Below are positions 1 through 9,093 of a DNA stretch of 64,000 nucleotides, in pieces. Location: positions 5,761,272 through 5,825,271 of the forward strand of contig CP070233.1 in assembly GCA_017355425.1 (NCBI GenBank), read 5' to 3'. Position numbers and translations under genes: made by a program. Numbering within the stretch: position 1 is the stretch's first letter; each line of letters begins with the position of its first letter. The notes beneath the pieces were generated by a model, which was not told where the DNA came from, ran no database searches, and was given only the letters and a program-made list of their open reading frames with translations. This stretch comes from Dolichospermum sp. DET69. GTDB lineage: Bacteria > Cyanobacteriota > Cyanobacteriia > Cyanobacteriales > Nostocaceae.

Positions 1-1
1 T

Positions 2-1744
2 CTCAGCATTGAGGGAGAAAAAAATCCTCCAAAATATGAAAGTAGATTTGTAAGTTTTTCTGATTTATCAAATTCAAGTAATAATTCACTGTTCGCTAGT
101 AATCCTAAATCAAGTAACTTAAGTAACTCTGATCAGCAATTTACCAATGGTGATGTTGCGGTGACAAATTTACTAGAATCTAGTAATTGTCCACAGTCAC
201 AGACCAAAAGTCAAGCCGCTTTGTTAGTTACTTCTAACACTTGCTTACATCAAAATACCCATAGTTGGATAGCGCAAACAACTGTTCCTACTACTTCTGA
301 ACCGAGTCCACCTCCTCCAGCGGAGAATATAAAGGTTGTACCACAGGAGAATGTCCAACCTACACCTAGTCAGCCCGTAGATTTCCCTAATGTTCCTAAT
401 GATTTAAATCCTAGTCCTAATCCGTTGTTGTATCCAACAAAGGCAGAGGAAGTAAAAGTTCAAGGAACTCAGCCAATTAGTTTGTCTCAGGCTTTAGAAC
501 TGGCTAAACGGAATAATAATGATTTACAGGTGTCTGTATTACAACTGGAACGGAGTAAATCAGTTTTGCGCGAAGCACAAGCGGCTTTAATGCCTAGTGC
601 AGAGTTGAGTGGTGATATTACAAATAGTCGCAGTGTTGGTAGTACACTACAATTTGACCAAGCGAGAAAGACAAATCCTTTGGTAGGTGATCCTCCCTCC
701 AATACGACATTTAGTGGTACTGCACAAATAAGATATGATCTCTATACCTCCGGTAGACGGACTGGGGCTATTAAAGAGGCAGAAGAACGGATACGTGTGC
801 AAGAGTTGGATGTAGAAAGGCAATCTGAGGAAATTCGTCTGAATGTGGCTAAGGCATATTATGACTTGCAACAAGCTGATGAAAATGTAAGAATTTCCCA
901 GTCAGCGGTACAAAATGCTCAAGCTAGTTTGAAAGATGCAGTAGCTTTAGAACGGGCTGGTGTAGGTACTCGTTTCGATGTGTTGCGATCGCAGGTGAAT
1001 TTAGCTAACTCCCAACAGGACTTAACTAGCTCCTTTTCTCAACAACAAATTGCTCGTCGCAGGTTAGCACCGCTGTTAAATTTGTCCCAGTCGGTAAGTA
1101 TTAGCGCAGGTGATCCTGTCAAACTAGCGGGTTTATGGCAGCATCCACTCGAACAAAGTATCGTTTTAGCTTATCAAAATCGTCCCGAATTACAACGGAA
1201 CTTAGCAGAACGCAATATTAGTGAAGCTCAAAGAAAACAGGCATTGGCATCTTTAGGTCCCCAAGTAAGCTTAGTGGGCAGGTATAACTTATTAGATCAG
1301 TTCGATGATGGAACCAGCGTGAGCGATGGTTATTCTGTGGGAGTGCAAGCCACCCTAAGTTTATATGATGGGGGAGCAGCAAAAGCCAAAGCAGCCCAAG
1401 CTAAAACCAATATAGCGATCGCGGAAACTCAATTTTCTGAACAGCGCAACCAAATCCGCTTTCAGGTAGAACAAGCATACTCCACCCAGGCATCAAACTT
1501 AGAGAATGTACAAACTTCTAATGTAGCTTTAGAACAAGCTAAAGAGTCTCTGCGGTTAGCGCGGTTAAGATTTCAAGCTGGTGTGGGAACTCAAACTGAT
1601 GTAATTAACGCATTAAATGATCTCACCCGTTCTGAAGGTAATCGCGTCAAAGCTATATTAGATTATAATCGCGCTTTAACAGAATTACAAAGATATGTTA
1701 CTACTAGAGGCTTAAATCAGTTAAAGGAGTCAGGAGTAAAGTAA
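2..1744 (+). CDS. TolC-like outer membrane efflux protein (5' end outside window)
   Basis: Outer membrane channel protein of the TolC/OEP family, expected to form the exit duct of tripartite exporters. The frame is open from base 2 with no stop, so the GTG at 161 is probably internal and the true start lies before the window. A Pro-rich linker (about residues 45-85 counted from the GTG) precedes two long helical OEP repeats rich in Gln, Ala and Leu. These carry the usual periodic pattern around PISLSQALELAKRNN near the first repeat and a second repeat ending near QRYVTT. Cyanobacterial TolC proteins such as Anabaena HgdD share this long N-terminal extension. It is followed by heptamer repeats and a short conserved gene. 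No inner-membrane partner is visible here. The family call is secure; the substrate is unknown. Confidence 0.85.
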   Translation, partial: LSIEGEKNPPKYESRFVSFSDLSNSSNNSLFASNPKSSNLSNSDQQFTNGDVAVTNLLESSNCPQSQTKSQAALLVTSNTCLHQNTHSWIAQTTVPTTSEPSPPPPAENIKVVPQENVQPTPSQPVDFPNVPNDLNPSPNPLLYPTKAEEVKVQGTQPISLSQALELAKRNNNDLQVSVLQLERSKSVLREAQAALMPSAELSGDITNSRSVGSTLQFDQARKTNPLVGDPPSNTTFSGTAQIRYDLYTSGRRTGAIKEAEERIRVQELDVERQSEEIRLNVAKAYYDLQQADENVRISQSAVQNAQASLKDAVALERAGVGTRFDVLRSQVNLANSQQDLTSSFSQQQIARRRLAPLLNLSQSVSISAGDPVKLAGLWQHPLEQSIVLAYQNRPELQRNLAERNISEAQRKQALASLGPQVSLVGRYNLLDQFDDGTSVSDGYSVGVQATLSLYDGGAAKAKAAQAKTNIAIAETQFSEQRNQIRFQVEQAYSTQASNLENVQTSNVALEQAKESLRLARLRFQAGVGTQTDVINALNDLTRSEGNRVKAILDYNRALTELQRYVTTRGLNQLKESGVK

Positions 1745-1806
1745 TAGGTAATGACCAATGACTAATGACCAATGACCAATGACTAATGACCAATGACTAA
1801 TGACCA
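1745..1806. repeat. STRR heptamer repeats (TGACYAA type)
   Basis: About eight tandem heptamers alternating TGACCAA and TGACTAA fill the gap between the tolC-like stop and the next start codon. The repeat runs into the start of the following gene, whose ATG-ACT codons match the repeat. This is the short tandemly repeated repetitive sequence class known from heterocystous cyanobacteria. Confidence 0.9.
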
Positions 1807-2196
1807 ATGACTAAAGTTACATCACAAGAGATTGCAAAATTTCGTTCTCATTTGGTAGATGATCCTCAAGCAATGGAAGCATTAGACTTGATAGAGGATT
1901 GCGATGGAGATTTAGAAGATGCGGTAATGACCCTGGCCATTCGGGCTGGACAAGAACCAGAACAAACTAATTCCGAATGGTTGGATGCTTTAGCCAAAAA
2001 ATGGCGGGCTGTGATTTGTGAACAAGAACATCGAGAAGACTTGTTAAATGGATCAATTCAAGGGATGATAGTACATCTAAGGACAATACCGAGTTTTCCC
2101 AAAAGTCTGGCTACACCGGTTTTAATTTATATTCTTAAACAAGGTGTGAATAATTTTTGTGAACCTTTGGATTTGCTGAAGTCCCATGAATCCTGA
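1807..2196 (+). CDS. Conserved cyanobacterial protein of unknown function
   Basis: 129-residue soluble acidic protein that I do not assign to a named family. The first 50 residues resemble a small helical module (DDPQAMEALDLIEDCDGDLE). The rest is helical with no signal peptide or membrane segment. Its ATG lies directly at the end of the heptamer repeat, so the repeat may have supplied or moved the start region. It sits 12 bases before the next gene on the same strand, suggesting co-transcription. Length and composition look like an intact gene. Function is unknown. Confidence 0.7.
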   Translation: MTKVTSQEIAKFRSHLVDDPQAMEALDLIEDCDGDLEDAVMTLAIRAGQEPEQTNSEWLDALAKKWRAVICEQEHREDLLNGSIQGMIVHLRTIPSFPKSLATPVLIYILKQGVNNFCEPLDLLKSHES

Positions 2197-2208
2197 GTTT
2201 TAAAATTG

Positions 2209-2709
2209 ATGAATTATCTTATTGCTGTATTATCAGATCGCATCCAAGCCGAAGCCGCTGATTTAGCTTTAGAAAGAGAAGGCATAAATGGCACTATTCT
2301 CGGTAGAGGATACAAAAGTGCCGATGAGTTTGGTTTAATTGATCCCAAAGAAAAAGCCAAAACACAAGTAAAACTCATGGCAATTTGGTTAGTACCATTT
2401 GGCTTTTTTGCTGGTTTTACCTTCAGCTTCATCACCGGTTTAGATACCTTTGCATGGGCTGGAGAAATTGGTAATCATGTGGTTGGTGGAATTCTGGGGG
2501 CTGGTAGTGGTGCAATGGGTAGCGTATTTGTGGGTGGTGGCGTTGGTTTATTTGAGGGTGGTGGTGATGATTCACTCTATCGTCATCGCTTAGATGCTGG
2601 TAAGTATTTAATTGTGGTGCAGGGTTCGGAAATGCTCACCCGTCAAGCTACTCGCATTTTACGCCAGTTTGAACCAGAAAATATTCAAGGTTATGCTGAA
2701 ACTAATTAG
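2209..2709 (+). CDS. Conserved Gly-rich membrane-associated protein, unknown function
   Basis: About 166 residues. A TTG at 2206 is possible, but the ATG at 2209 is the more likely start. The N-terminal 60 residues are a soluble alpha/beta segment (NYLIAVLSDRIQAEAADLAL). They are followed by a hydrophobic stretch (LVPFGFFAGFTFSFITGL), a Gly-rich hydrophobic region (GGILGAGSGAMGSVFVGGGV) and a short alpha/beta tail with a YLIVVQGSE strand. The layout resembles small cyanobacterial proteins with a glycine-zipper-like membrane hairpin. It follows the preceding gene by 12 bases and probably shares its transcript. No function can be given. Confidence 0.7.
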   Translation: MNYLIAVLSDRIQAEAADLALEREGINGTILGRGYKSADEFGLIDPKEKAKTQVKLMAIWLVPFGFFAGFTFSFITGLDTFAWAGEIGNHVVGGILGAGSGAMGSVFVGGGVGLFEGGGDDSLYRHRLDAGKYLIVVQGSEMLTRQATRILRQFEPENIQGYAETN

Positions 2710-2756
2710 TCAGTTGTCAGTTGTCATTGGTTATTAGTTATTAGTCATTAATTATT
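2710..2756. repeat. STRR heptamer repeats (degenerate)
   Basis: Degenerate run of TCAGTTG, TCATTGG and TTATTAG heptamers between two genes. It is the same repeat class as at 1745-1806. Confidence 0.8.
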
Positions 2757-2773
2757 CTGTTCGCTGTAACTCC

Positions 2774-3553
2774 ATGCTACCTAGGGAAGAACTTTTAAAA
2801 GGTGTTGAAAACCGCGATACTGTTGCCCGTGTAATTGATCAAGCAGATCAAGCTATAAAGACGTGGGAAGTGGTATTTACAGATTTTTTGTCTCCACCAG
2901 AGTTGGCGGAAATTCAACGGGTATTTAGCCGCTTAACAGAGGTGGATTCAGTCGCTTGGGGTGGATATCCGCAAGCGGAAAGACAAAGGTTGGCGATCGC
3001 TCGTTCTGAGTTACCCTTAGATCAGTCTCAAGTAGCGATTGTGGCTTTAGAAATTGCTGGGAATTTCTTATTTGATACGGCAAATCACCGGGATTTTCTA
3101 GGAGCAATGCTGGGTACAGGAATTGTGCGAGAAAAAACCGGAGATGTGATTGTTTTGGGGGAAAGAGGGGCGCAGGTGATTGTTGTGCCTGAATTGGTAG
3201 AATTTTTAGAGATGAGTTTGCAACAGGTGCGTTCTGTGCCAGTAAAAACTCGACGCATTGATATTAATGAGTTAAAGATCCGCGAACCGAAGAAGAAGGA
3301 AATGACGACTGTGGAGGCTTCTTTGCGGTTAGATGCGGTGGCTTCGGCTGGGTTTGGAATGTCCCGCAGCAAAATGGTGGATTTAATTGACTCTAATGAT
3401 GTGCGTGTCAATTGGAAGGAAGTCACTCAAGCAAGTTCTCAAGTCAAATCAGGGGATTTAATCGCTATTCGCGGGAAAGGGCGGTTGGAAGTTGGGGAAG
3501 TTGCAGTTACTAAAAAGGATCGTTATCGGGTGCAGTTGACTAGATATATGTAG
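2774..3553 (+). CDS. Photosystem II S4-domain RNA-binding protein (YlmH-like)
   Basis: 259-residue protein with an N-terminal YlmH-like region (about residues 5-150) and a C-terminal S4 RNA-binding domain (about residues 183-245, with SLRLDAVASAGFGMSRSK and DSNDVRVNW). This two-part layout matches the cyanobacterial and plastid photosystem II S4 domain protein family, required for normal PSII accumulation or repair in some phototrophs. Bacterial YlmH relatives bind ribosomes or rRNA. Length is typical and the ATG start follows a short repeat spacer. A tRNA-Val gene lies 69 bases downstream on the same strand. Family assignment is strong; the molecular role is from family knowledge only. Confidence 0.85.
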   Translation: MLPREELLKGVENRDTVARVIDQADQAIKTWEVVFTDFLSPPELAEIQRVFSRLTEVDSVAWGGYPQAERQRLAIARSELPLDQSQVAIVALEIAGNFLFDTANHRDFLGAMLGTGIVREKTGDVIVLGERGAQVIVVPELVEFLEMSLQQVRSVPVKTRRIDINELKIREPKKKEMTTVEASLRLDAVASAGFGMSRSKMVDLIDSNDVRVNWKEVTQASSQVKSGDLIAIRGKGRLEVGEVAVTKKDRYRVQLTRYM

Positions 3554-3622
3554 GATATAATTTTGGTTTTAGGTCTTGACAGATTATATTTTCTATGATA
3601 AATTAATTATCTGTTTGGTTAC

Positions 3623-3696
3623 GGACGGTTAGCTCAGGTGGTTAGAGTACATCGTTGACATCGATGGGGTCGTTGGTTCGAGTCCAATACCGTCCA
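3623..3696 (+). tRNA. tRNA-Val (GAC anticodon)
   Basis: Cloverleaf readable by eye. The acceptor arm GGACGGT (3623-3629) pairs with ACCGTCC (3689-3695), with A as discriminator at 3696. The anticodon stem CATCG/CGATG encloses loop TTGACAT, giving anticodon GAC. The T arm contains GGTTCGAGTCC. CCA is not encoded. A GAC valine anticodon reads GUC and GUU. Confidence 0.93.
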
Positions 3697-3714
3697 TATT
3701 CTTATCTGTTAATG

Positions 3715-4269
3715 TCAGAATGCCAATAATGCCAATAATGCCAGGGAATAAATTCCCTGTCTAATAGCTAAAGTCGGTTAAAACCGACTAGGTTTGATGG
3801 TTTTAATTTGGTTTAATGGGTTTTTGTGATATTTTGGGAAGTTTATTTTCTGATTTTGTTGGGGGTTGAGGTGGTTTATCTAAATCTGTTTCTTGTTCTA
3901 ATAATGCTATTGTCGTTCCATGCAAATGATGTATTTTTTGATTATGTGCATAATCAATAGTCAGAATGCCAGGGAATAAATTCCCTGTCTAATAGCTGAA
4001 GTCGGTTTTAACCGACTAGGTTTGATGGTTTTAATTTGGTTTAATGGGTTTTTGTGATATTTTGGGAAGTTTATTTTCTGATTTTGTTGGGGGTTGAGGT
4101 GGTTTATCTAAATCTGTTTCTTGTTCTAATAATGCTATTGTCGTTCCATGCAAATGATGTATTTTTTGATTATGTGCATAATCAATAGTCAGAATGCCAG
4201 GGAATAAATTCCCTGTCTAATAGCTGAAGTCGGTTAAAACCGACTGGGTTTGATCATTTTAATTTGGTT
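3715..4269. repeat. Tandem copies of REP hairpins plus 3' fragments of the transposase gene
   Basis: Two near-identical units (3715-3960 and 3961-4188) and the start of a third (4189-4269). Each unit starts with two REP-type hairpins: CCAGGGAATAAATTCCCTG, then a GTCGGTTxxAACCGAC palindrome. About 150 bases follow that match the last 50 codons of the transposase at 4391-4852 on the minus strand. The third unit continues into the intact gene but is interrupted by a MITE at 4270-4376. Fragments 3840-3960 and 4068-4188 are therefore partial transposase copies. Confidence 0.9.
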
Positions 4270-4376
4270 TACAGCACTTCCCGGTGTTATGAGGTACACA
4301 TCTAGCGGTTAAGATGCTTATACTACAAGAGTTTCATTATTTAAGCTTGTACCTCATAACAGCGAAATGCGCTGTA
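4270..4376. mobile_element. MITE-like element, family A, copy 1
   Basis: About 107 bases with imperfect terminal inverted repeats: the left end TACAGCACTTCCCGGTGTTA mirrors the right end, which finishes CAGCGAAATGCGCTGTA. The inverted arms extend to GAGGTAC/GTACCTC. It interrupts the third REP unit, whose sequence resumes immediately after. Related ends occur at 50642-50747 and 52545-52650. No coding capacity. Confidence 0.8.
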
Positions 4377-4390
4377 ATGGATTTTTGCGA

Positions 4391-4852
4391 TCATTTGGGA
4401 AATTTATTTTCTGATTTTGTTGGGGGTTGAGGTGGTTTGTCTAAATCTGTTTCTTGTTCTAATAATGCTATTGTCGTTCCATGCAAATGATATATTTTTT
4501 GATTATGTGCATAATCAATAGCTTCTTGTAATTGTTTACCTCCTAAAGAAAATATACCATATCCTTCTTGCCAAGCAAATTGTTGTTTTACATTATCTAA
4601 AGAATGATTATAATGATAGGCACTACTACCTTTTAAAGTTTTGACAAATTCAGCAATAGACAATTTAGGAGGGATAGATACCACAAAATGAATATGATCT
4701 TCAATTCCACCGATAGCATGAATTATACAATCTAAATTATCCGCTTTCCCAATTAAATAACCATATAACTTATCTTCTATATCATTAGTAATTAAAGGCT
4801 CGCGTTTTTTCGTAGCCCAAACAATATGATAATACAATCGCCATAAAGCCAT
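4391..4852 (-). CDS. REP-associated IS200-type Y1 transposase (RAYT-like)
   Basis: 153-residue HUH-type single-strand transposase. The metal-binding motif is H53-I-H55 (GIEDHIHFVVSI). The likely nucleophile is Tyr114 in EAIDYAHNQ. The core fold ends near residue 125, followed by a Pro/Lys-rich tail. No tnpB is adjacent. The gene is bordered on both sides by REP hairpins (3740-3790, 4200-4245, 4896-4948, 5022-5080), the arrangement typical of RAYT enzymes that act on REP palindromes. The 3' third of the gene is present in extra truncated copies downstream. Length and motifs suggest an intact enzyme. Confidence 0.88.
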   Translation of the reverse strand: MALWRLYYHIVWATKKREPLITNDIEDKLYGYLIGKADNLDCIIHAIGGIEDHIHFVVSIPPKLSIAEFVKTLKGSSAYHYNHSLDNVKQQFAWQEGYGIFSLGGKQLQEAIDYAHNQKIYHLHGTTIALLEQETDLDKPPQPPTKSENKFPK

Positions 4853-4892
4853 AATTGATGAAAAAAACTAATAAATGTTTGATATTAAGCCA

Positions 4893-5085
4893 GTCTAGCC
4901 AGGGAATAAATTCCCTGTCTTAAAGCTAAAGTCCGTTAAAACGGACTAAAATTAAATTGTCAGACCTAATGACTATTATTACCTAAAAATTCATCAAAAC
5001 AGTATAACATAAAAACCTCATTTAGTCGGTTTTAACCGACTTCAGCTATTAGACAGGGAATTTATTCCCTGGCATTCTGGCTGGC
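4893..5085. repeat. REP hairpins flanking the transposase 5' side
   Basis: Two REP pairs. One is at 4896-4948 (CCAGGGAATAAATTCCCTG, then GTCCGTTAAAACGGAC). The other is in inverted order at 5022-5080 (GTCGGTTTTAACCGAC, then CAGGGAATTTATTCCCTG). They mirror the units on the other side of the transposase. Confidence 0.85.
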
Positions 5086-5142
5086 ATTCTGGCTAACCTC
5101 AGCTTTTGTAAGAACATACATTCCATTACCTCTTGAAAGAAG

Positions 5143-6078
5143 TTAAAAATAATCAAATTCAAAAAATCCAGAGTCTTCTACATTTTTCTTTTCTGCTATT
5201 CTCAATTTAGCAGAACGAGAACGAGGGTTTTCTTTAATTTCATCTTCTTTAGCAATAATTGGTTTTTTTGTCAACACTCGCAAGGAGGGTAAATTTCTTA
5301 ACCCATGTTTTATTAATCTGTCTTCTAAACTATGAAAACTAATTAGGGCTATTCTTCCTTCAATAATAAGCGCGTTTGGGGCTTTTTCTATTAAGGTTTC
5401 TAAGACTTTTAACTCGTCATTAACTGCTATTCGTAAGGCTTGAAAAACACGGGTCGCAGGGTGAATTCTTCCATGACGATATTTAGGAGGTACGGAATAG
5501 GCGATCGCATTTGCTAATTCTGTAGTAGTGTTAAATGGGCGGTTTTCCACAATTCTTCGGGCTATTTTGCGAGAAAGTCTCTCTTCACCATATTTAAAGA
5601 AAATATCTGCTAATTCTTTTTCATCCCATTCATTAATTATATCTCCAGCATTCAGGGATTGTTGTTGGTTCATTCGCATATCTAAATTTGCAGTATTGCG
5701 AAAACTAAAACCCCGTTCGGGATTATCTAAATGATAGGAACTTACTCCCAAATCTGCTAAAATACCATGATAATGATTTTCGATAAATTGGTAATTTGCA
5801 AAGTTGCTATGAATAAATTTAACTCTATCCCCAAATTCTGCTAAATTTTGTCTTGCTGCGTTTAAAGCATCTTCATCTTGATCAACAGCAGTTACGTTTA
5901 CATCTTCCGCAGCTTCTAATATTAAGCGACTGTGACCACCACCACCAACTGTTAAATCTAAATAATTTCCACCAGGTTGGATATTTAAACCCGTAATCAC
6001 TTCTTGTCCGAGAACAGGAGTATGGGAGAATGTAATTTCTTCTAACTCAATTGATGTTTGTAAATCTGATTTGCTCAT
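5143..6078 (-). CDS. rsmH: 16S rRNA (cytosine1402-N4)-methyltransferase RsmH
   Basis: 311-residue S-adenosylmethionine-dependent enzyme that N4-methylates C1402 in the decoding centre of 16S rRNA. Diagnostic blocks are [10 protein letters not shown] near residue 19, the SAM-binding loop [10 protein letters not shown] (41-50), [24 protein letters not shown], and the C-terminal [12 protein letters not shown]. Length is normal. It stands alone, as is usual in cyanobacteria, without the division-cluster neighbours found in other bacteria. The 5' side is a 343-base intergenic region with no recognised element. Confidence 0.96.
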   Translation of the reverse strand: MSKSDLQTSIELEEITFSHTPVLGQEVITGLNIQPGGNYLDLTVGGGGHSRLILEAAEDVNVTAVDQDEDALNAARQNLAEFGDRVKFIHSNFANYQFIENHYHGILADLGVSSYHLDNPERGFSFRNTANLDMRMNQQQSLNAGDIINEWDEKELADIFFKYGEERLSRKIARRIVENRPFNTTTELANAIAYSVPPKYRHGRIHPATRVFQALRIAVNDELKVLETLIEKAPNALIIEGRIALISFHSLEDRLIKHGLRNLPSLRVLTKKPIIAKEDEIKENPRSRSAKLRIAEKKNVEDSGFFEFDYF

Positions 6079-6421
6079 TAATTTATTAATTTATTTAATT
6101 TGTCAGGTTGTCTCATACTATTTCCCAAAAAACCCGTTGTCACCCCTAATTATTTGGACAGAAGTGAAAACCAGTTTTAAAGAAAGAAAAAATATCCCAA
6201 ATACCCAAAAACCTCATCTGCTATTTGTTTAGAATGTGAAAGTAGTTCTAATGATACCAACTACCACACAATTTTTCAATTGTTGCTAAATCTTCCTTTG
6301 TTGCCTTGCATTAACATTAACGTTCTACTGAATACTAACAGTTTAGAGATGACAAGGGTTACACCACCTCTGAAAGTTGTAAGATAGAACAAGTAACATA
6401 GCTCTTCACTCACCACAAGCG
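6079..6421. other. Intergenic region between rsmH and the M16 peptidase
   Basis: 343 bases between divergent genes, so it should hold both promoters. I see AT-rich sequence but no repeat, hairpin or riboswitch that I can name. Confidence 0.6.
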
Positions 6422-7699
6422 ATGACATCAACTCTGCTGAAATTTCCCCGCCTTAATGCACCCATGCTTCACCACTTACCCAATGGTTTAACTATTATCG
6501 CCGAACAAATGCCAATAGATGCGGTTAATCTTAACTTATGGGTAAAAACTGGTTCAGCAATGGAGTCAGATGCTATTAATGGCATGGCTCACTTTTTAGA
6601 ACACATGATTTTTAAGGGGACAGAGAAACTAATTAGTGGTGAATTTGAACGCCGTATTGAAGAGCGCGGGGCTGTAACTAATGCTGCCACTAGCCAAGAT
6701 TATACTCATTACTATACCACAACCGCCCCTAAAGATTTTGCAGAATTAGCACCTTTGCAAATAGATGTTGTCTGCAATCCTAGTATTCCTGATGATGCTT
6801 TTGAGAGAGAACGTTTAGTAGTTTTAGAAGAAATTAGACGCTCTGAAGATAATCCCAGACGACGGATTTATCGTCATGTTATGGAAACTGCTTTTGATTT
6901 TTTACCCTATCGTCGTCCCGTACTCGGACCTGAAGCAGTTGTTTCTCAAGTGAAACCGCAACAAATGCGAGATTTTCATGCTCATTGGTATCAACCCCAG
7001 TCCATTACAGCAGTCGCTGTGGGGAATTTACCAGTAGAAGAATTAGTAGAAATTATCGCTGAGGAATTTAATCAAAATTATCAACAAACAACCAACAAAC
7101 TGACACAAACAGCAGTAATTCCTGAACCTGCATTTACAGAAATAGTCCGCAGGGAAGTTGTTGATGAAACTCTCCAACAAGCAAGATTAGTAATGATTTG
7201 GCGAGTACCTGGATTAATGGAATTAGATAAAACTTATGCACTTGATATTTTAGCAGGAATTTTAGGGCATGGGAGAACATCTAGATTAGTACAGGATTTA
7301 CGGGAAGAACGGGGATTGGTATCTTCAATTTCTGCGAGTAATATGAATAATTTATTGCAAGGTGTGTTTTCAATTTCTGCTAAATGTGATGTAGATAATT
7401 TAGCGGTTGTGGAAGCAGGGATAATTCAACATCTTCGCAGATTACAAACAGAATTTGTCAAAGAATCAGAAATTGCTCGGATCCAACAAGGTGTCTCCAA
7501 TCGGTTTATTTTTGGGAATGAAACACCAAGCGATCGCGCTGGGTTGTATGGTTATTATCAGTCATTAATTGGTGACTTAGAACCAGCTTTTAATTACCCC
7601 CAATATATTCAATCACAGACAGCAACTGATTTAATGCAAGCTGCAAAAGATTATATTTCCCCAGATGCTTATGGTGTCGTTGTCATCAAACCTATTTAG
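6422..7699 (+). CDS. M16 family zinc peptidase
   Basis: 425-residue peptidase of the pitrilysin/processing-peptidase family. The inverted zinc motif is H57-F-L-E60-H61 (MAHFLEHMIFKG), and the third ligand is expected at E136 or E137 in VLEEIRRSEDNPRR. The C-terminal half keeps a family pattern around FIFGNETPSDRAGLYGYY. No signal peptide, so a cytoplasmic or thylakoid-associated role in peptide turnover is likely. Cyanobacteria often encode two M16 subunits side by side, one active and one degenerate; here only the active type is seen and the downstream gene is unrelated. Activity is well supported; substrate unknown. Confidence 0.92.
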   Translation: MTSTLLKFPRLNAPMLHHLPNGLTIIAEQMPIDAVNLNLWVKTGSAMESDAINGMAHFLEHMIFKGTEKLISGEFERRIEERGAVTNAATSQDYTHYYTTTAPKDFAELAPLQIDVVCNPSIPDDAFERERLVVLEEIRRSEDNPRRRIYRHVMETAFDFLPYRRPVLGPEAVVSQVKPQQMRDFHAHWYQPQSITAVAVGNLPVEELVEIIAEEFNQNYQQTTNKLTQTAVIPEPAFTEIVRREVVDETLQQARLVMIWRVPGLMELDKTYALDILAGILGHGRTSRLVQDLREERGLVSSISASNMNNLLQGVFSISAKCDVDNLAVVEAGIIQHLRRLQTEFVKESEIARIQQGVSNRFIFGNETPSDRAGLYGYYQSLIGDLEPAFNYPQYIQSQTATDLMQAAKDYISPDAYGVVVIKPI

Positions 7700-7800
7700 T
7701 CAGTGGTCAGTGGTCATTGGTCAGTGGTCAGTGGCAAAAACAGGAACTATTGACAACTAACAACTGACAACTAACAACTGACAACTGACAACTAACAAAC
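7700..7800. repeat. STRR heptamer repeats
   Basis: Two runs: TCAGTGG/TCATTGG heptamers (7700-7733) and ACAACTG/ACAACTA heptamers (7752-7797), which are the complementary reading of the same family. They fill the gap before the next start codon. Confidence 0.88.
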
Positions 7801-7801
7801 T

Positions 7802-8677
7802 ATGATTTGGACTGAAATTGATACGCATATTAGCCAAGTTACTGGCAAAAAATTTGTAAGTCAGCAGCATTTATCTATCAGTGGTGGATGTATTAATCAA
7901 GGTTTTGCTGTCAGTGATAGTAAATTGACTTACTTTATTAAACAAAATCTTGCTTCTCAAGTGTCAATGTTTGCAGCCGAGATGCTTGGTTTACAGCAAA
8001 TGTGTAGCACGGGAACTATCCGCGTTCCCAAACCACTCTGTTGGGGAATTACAGGCAATTCTAGCTATATTGTCATGGAATGGCTAGAAATGACAACTGG
8101 TAACAATAAATCTTGGCAAGAAATGGGACGCAAATTAGCAGCAATGCACAAAACTACTAGTAATCAAGGTTTTGGCTGGGATATTAATAATACCATCGGT
8201 TCTACACCCCAAATCAATAACTTCTCTAATTCTTGGATTGAATTTTATACTCAAAACCGCTTAGGTTGTCAATTTAAGTTAGCAAAAAAACGCGGTGGGA
8301 GTTTTCCATTAGCAGATAAGTTATTAGCAGCTATTCCCGAATTATTAGCCAATCATCTAGTTCAACCCTCTTTAGTACATGGAGATTTATGGGGAGGAAA
8401 TGCAGGTTTTACTATTGAAGATGAACCAGTAATATTTGATCCTGCAACTTATTTTGGAGATAGAGAAGTTGATATTGCTATGACAGAACTATTTGGAGGT
8501 TTCCCACTAGCTTTTTATCAAGGTTATGAAGAAGTATATCCTTTAGAGAAAGGATATGAACAAAGGAAAACATTATATAATCTGTATCATGTTTTAAATC
8601 ATTTTAATTTATTTGGTGGTGGTTATTGTTCTCAAGCTAATCGGATGATTGAGAAAATTTTAAAGTCGGAACTATGA
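7802..8677 (+). CDS. Fructosamine kinase family protein
   Basis: 291-residue kinase of the fructosamine-3-kinase/ketosamine-3-kinase family, which phosphorylates sugar adducts on protein lysines so that they decompose (deglycation). The APH-like fold is shown by ISGGCINQGFAV near residue 27, the catalytic loop LVHGDLWGGN (191-200, D195) and the metal-binding Asp in VIFDPATYFGD (D213). Length is typical and no region is missing. It begins right after heptamer repeats. The end of the gene carries the first bases of the repeat array that follows. Confidence 0.9.
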   Translation: MIWTEIDTHISQVTGKKFVSQQHLSISGGCINQGFAVSDSKLTYFIKQNLASQVSMFAAEMLGLQQMCSTGTIRVPKPLCWGITGNSSYIVMEWLEMTTGNNKSWQEMGRKLAAMHKTTSNQGFGWDINNTIGSTPQINNFSNSWIEFYTQNRLGCQFKLAKKRGGSFPLADKLLAAIPELLANHLVQPSLVHGDLWGGNAGFTIEDEPVIFDPATYFGDREVDIAMTELFGGFPLAFYQGYEEVYPLEKGYEQRKTLYNLYHVLNHFNLFGGGYCSQANRMIEKILKSEL

Positions 8678-9030
8678 TTTATGTGATTTATTTGATGAAG
8701 ATGATTAATGAATCACACAAATCACACAAATCATAAAAATCATAGTTCAGATGGTAATTGATGTGATTTATTTGATGAAGATGATGAATTCATCACACAA
8801 ATCACACAAATCATAAAAATCATAGTTCAGATGGTAATTGATGTGATTTATTTGATGAAGATGATGAATTCATCAAATAAATCACACAAATCATAAAAAT
8901 CATAAAAATCATAGTTCAGATGGTAATTGATGTGATTTATTTGATGAAGATGATGAATTCATCATCCAAATCATACAAATCACACAAATCATAAAAATCA
9001 TAGTTCAGATGGTGATTCATTAATCACACA
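8662..9030. repeat. Long tandem repeat (about 80-90 bp period, TGATTTATTTGATGA family)
   Basis: About four copies of a unit that begins TGTGATTTATTTGATGAAGA, passes through a mirror segment (GAATTCATC...AAATCACA) and ends AATCATAGTTCAGATGGTAATT. Units are themselves partly palindromic. The family starts within the end of the preceding gene (AAGTCGGAACTATGATTTAT) and is related to the 48-bp array at 33014-33880. No spacers or coding capacity. Confidence 0.85.
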
Positions 9031-9043
9031 TGATTTTTGATAA

Positions 9044-9078
9044 TTGACAATTGATAAGGAATAATTATCAATTGTCAA
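9044..9078. terminator. Strong hairpin downstream of rpoC2
   Basis: Perfect 14-base inverted repeat TTGACAATTGATAA / TTATCAATTGTCAA with a 7-base loop, 16 bases past the rpoC2 stop. It could end the rpsT-tatD-rpoBC transcript. There is no clean U tract, so classical intrinsic termination is uncertain. Confidence 0.45.
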
Positions 9079-9093
9079 TTGTTTGACTAGATT

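Noticed and set aside
161-163. GTG as the true start of the TolC-like gene
   Set aside because: The same frame is open back to base 2 with no stop and no ribosome binding site precedes the GTG; the gene very likely begins before the window.
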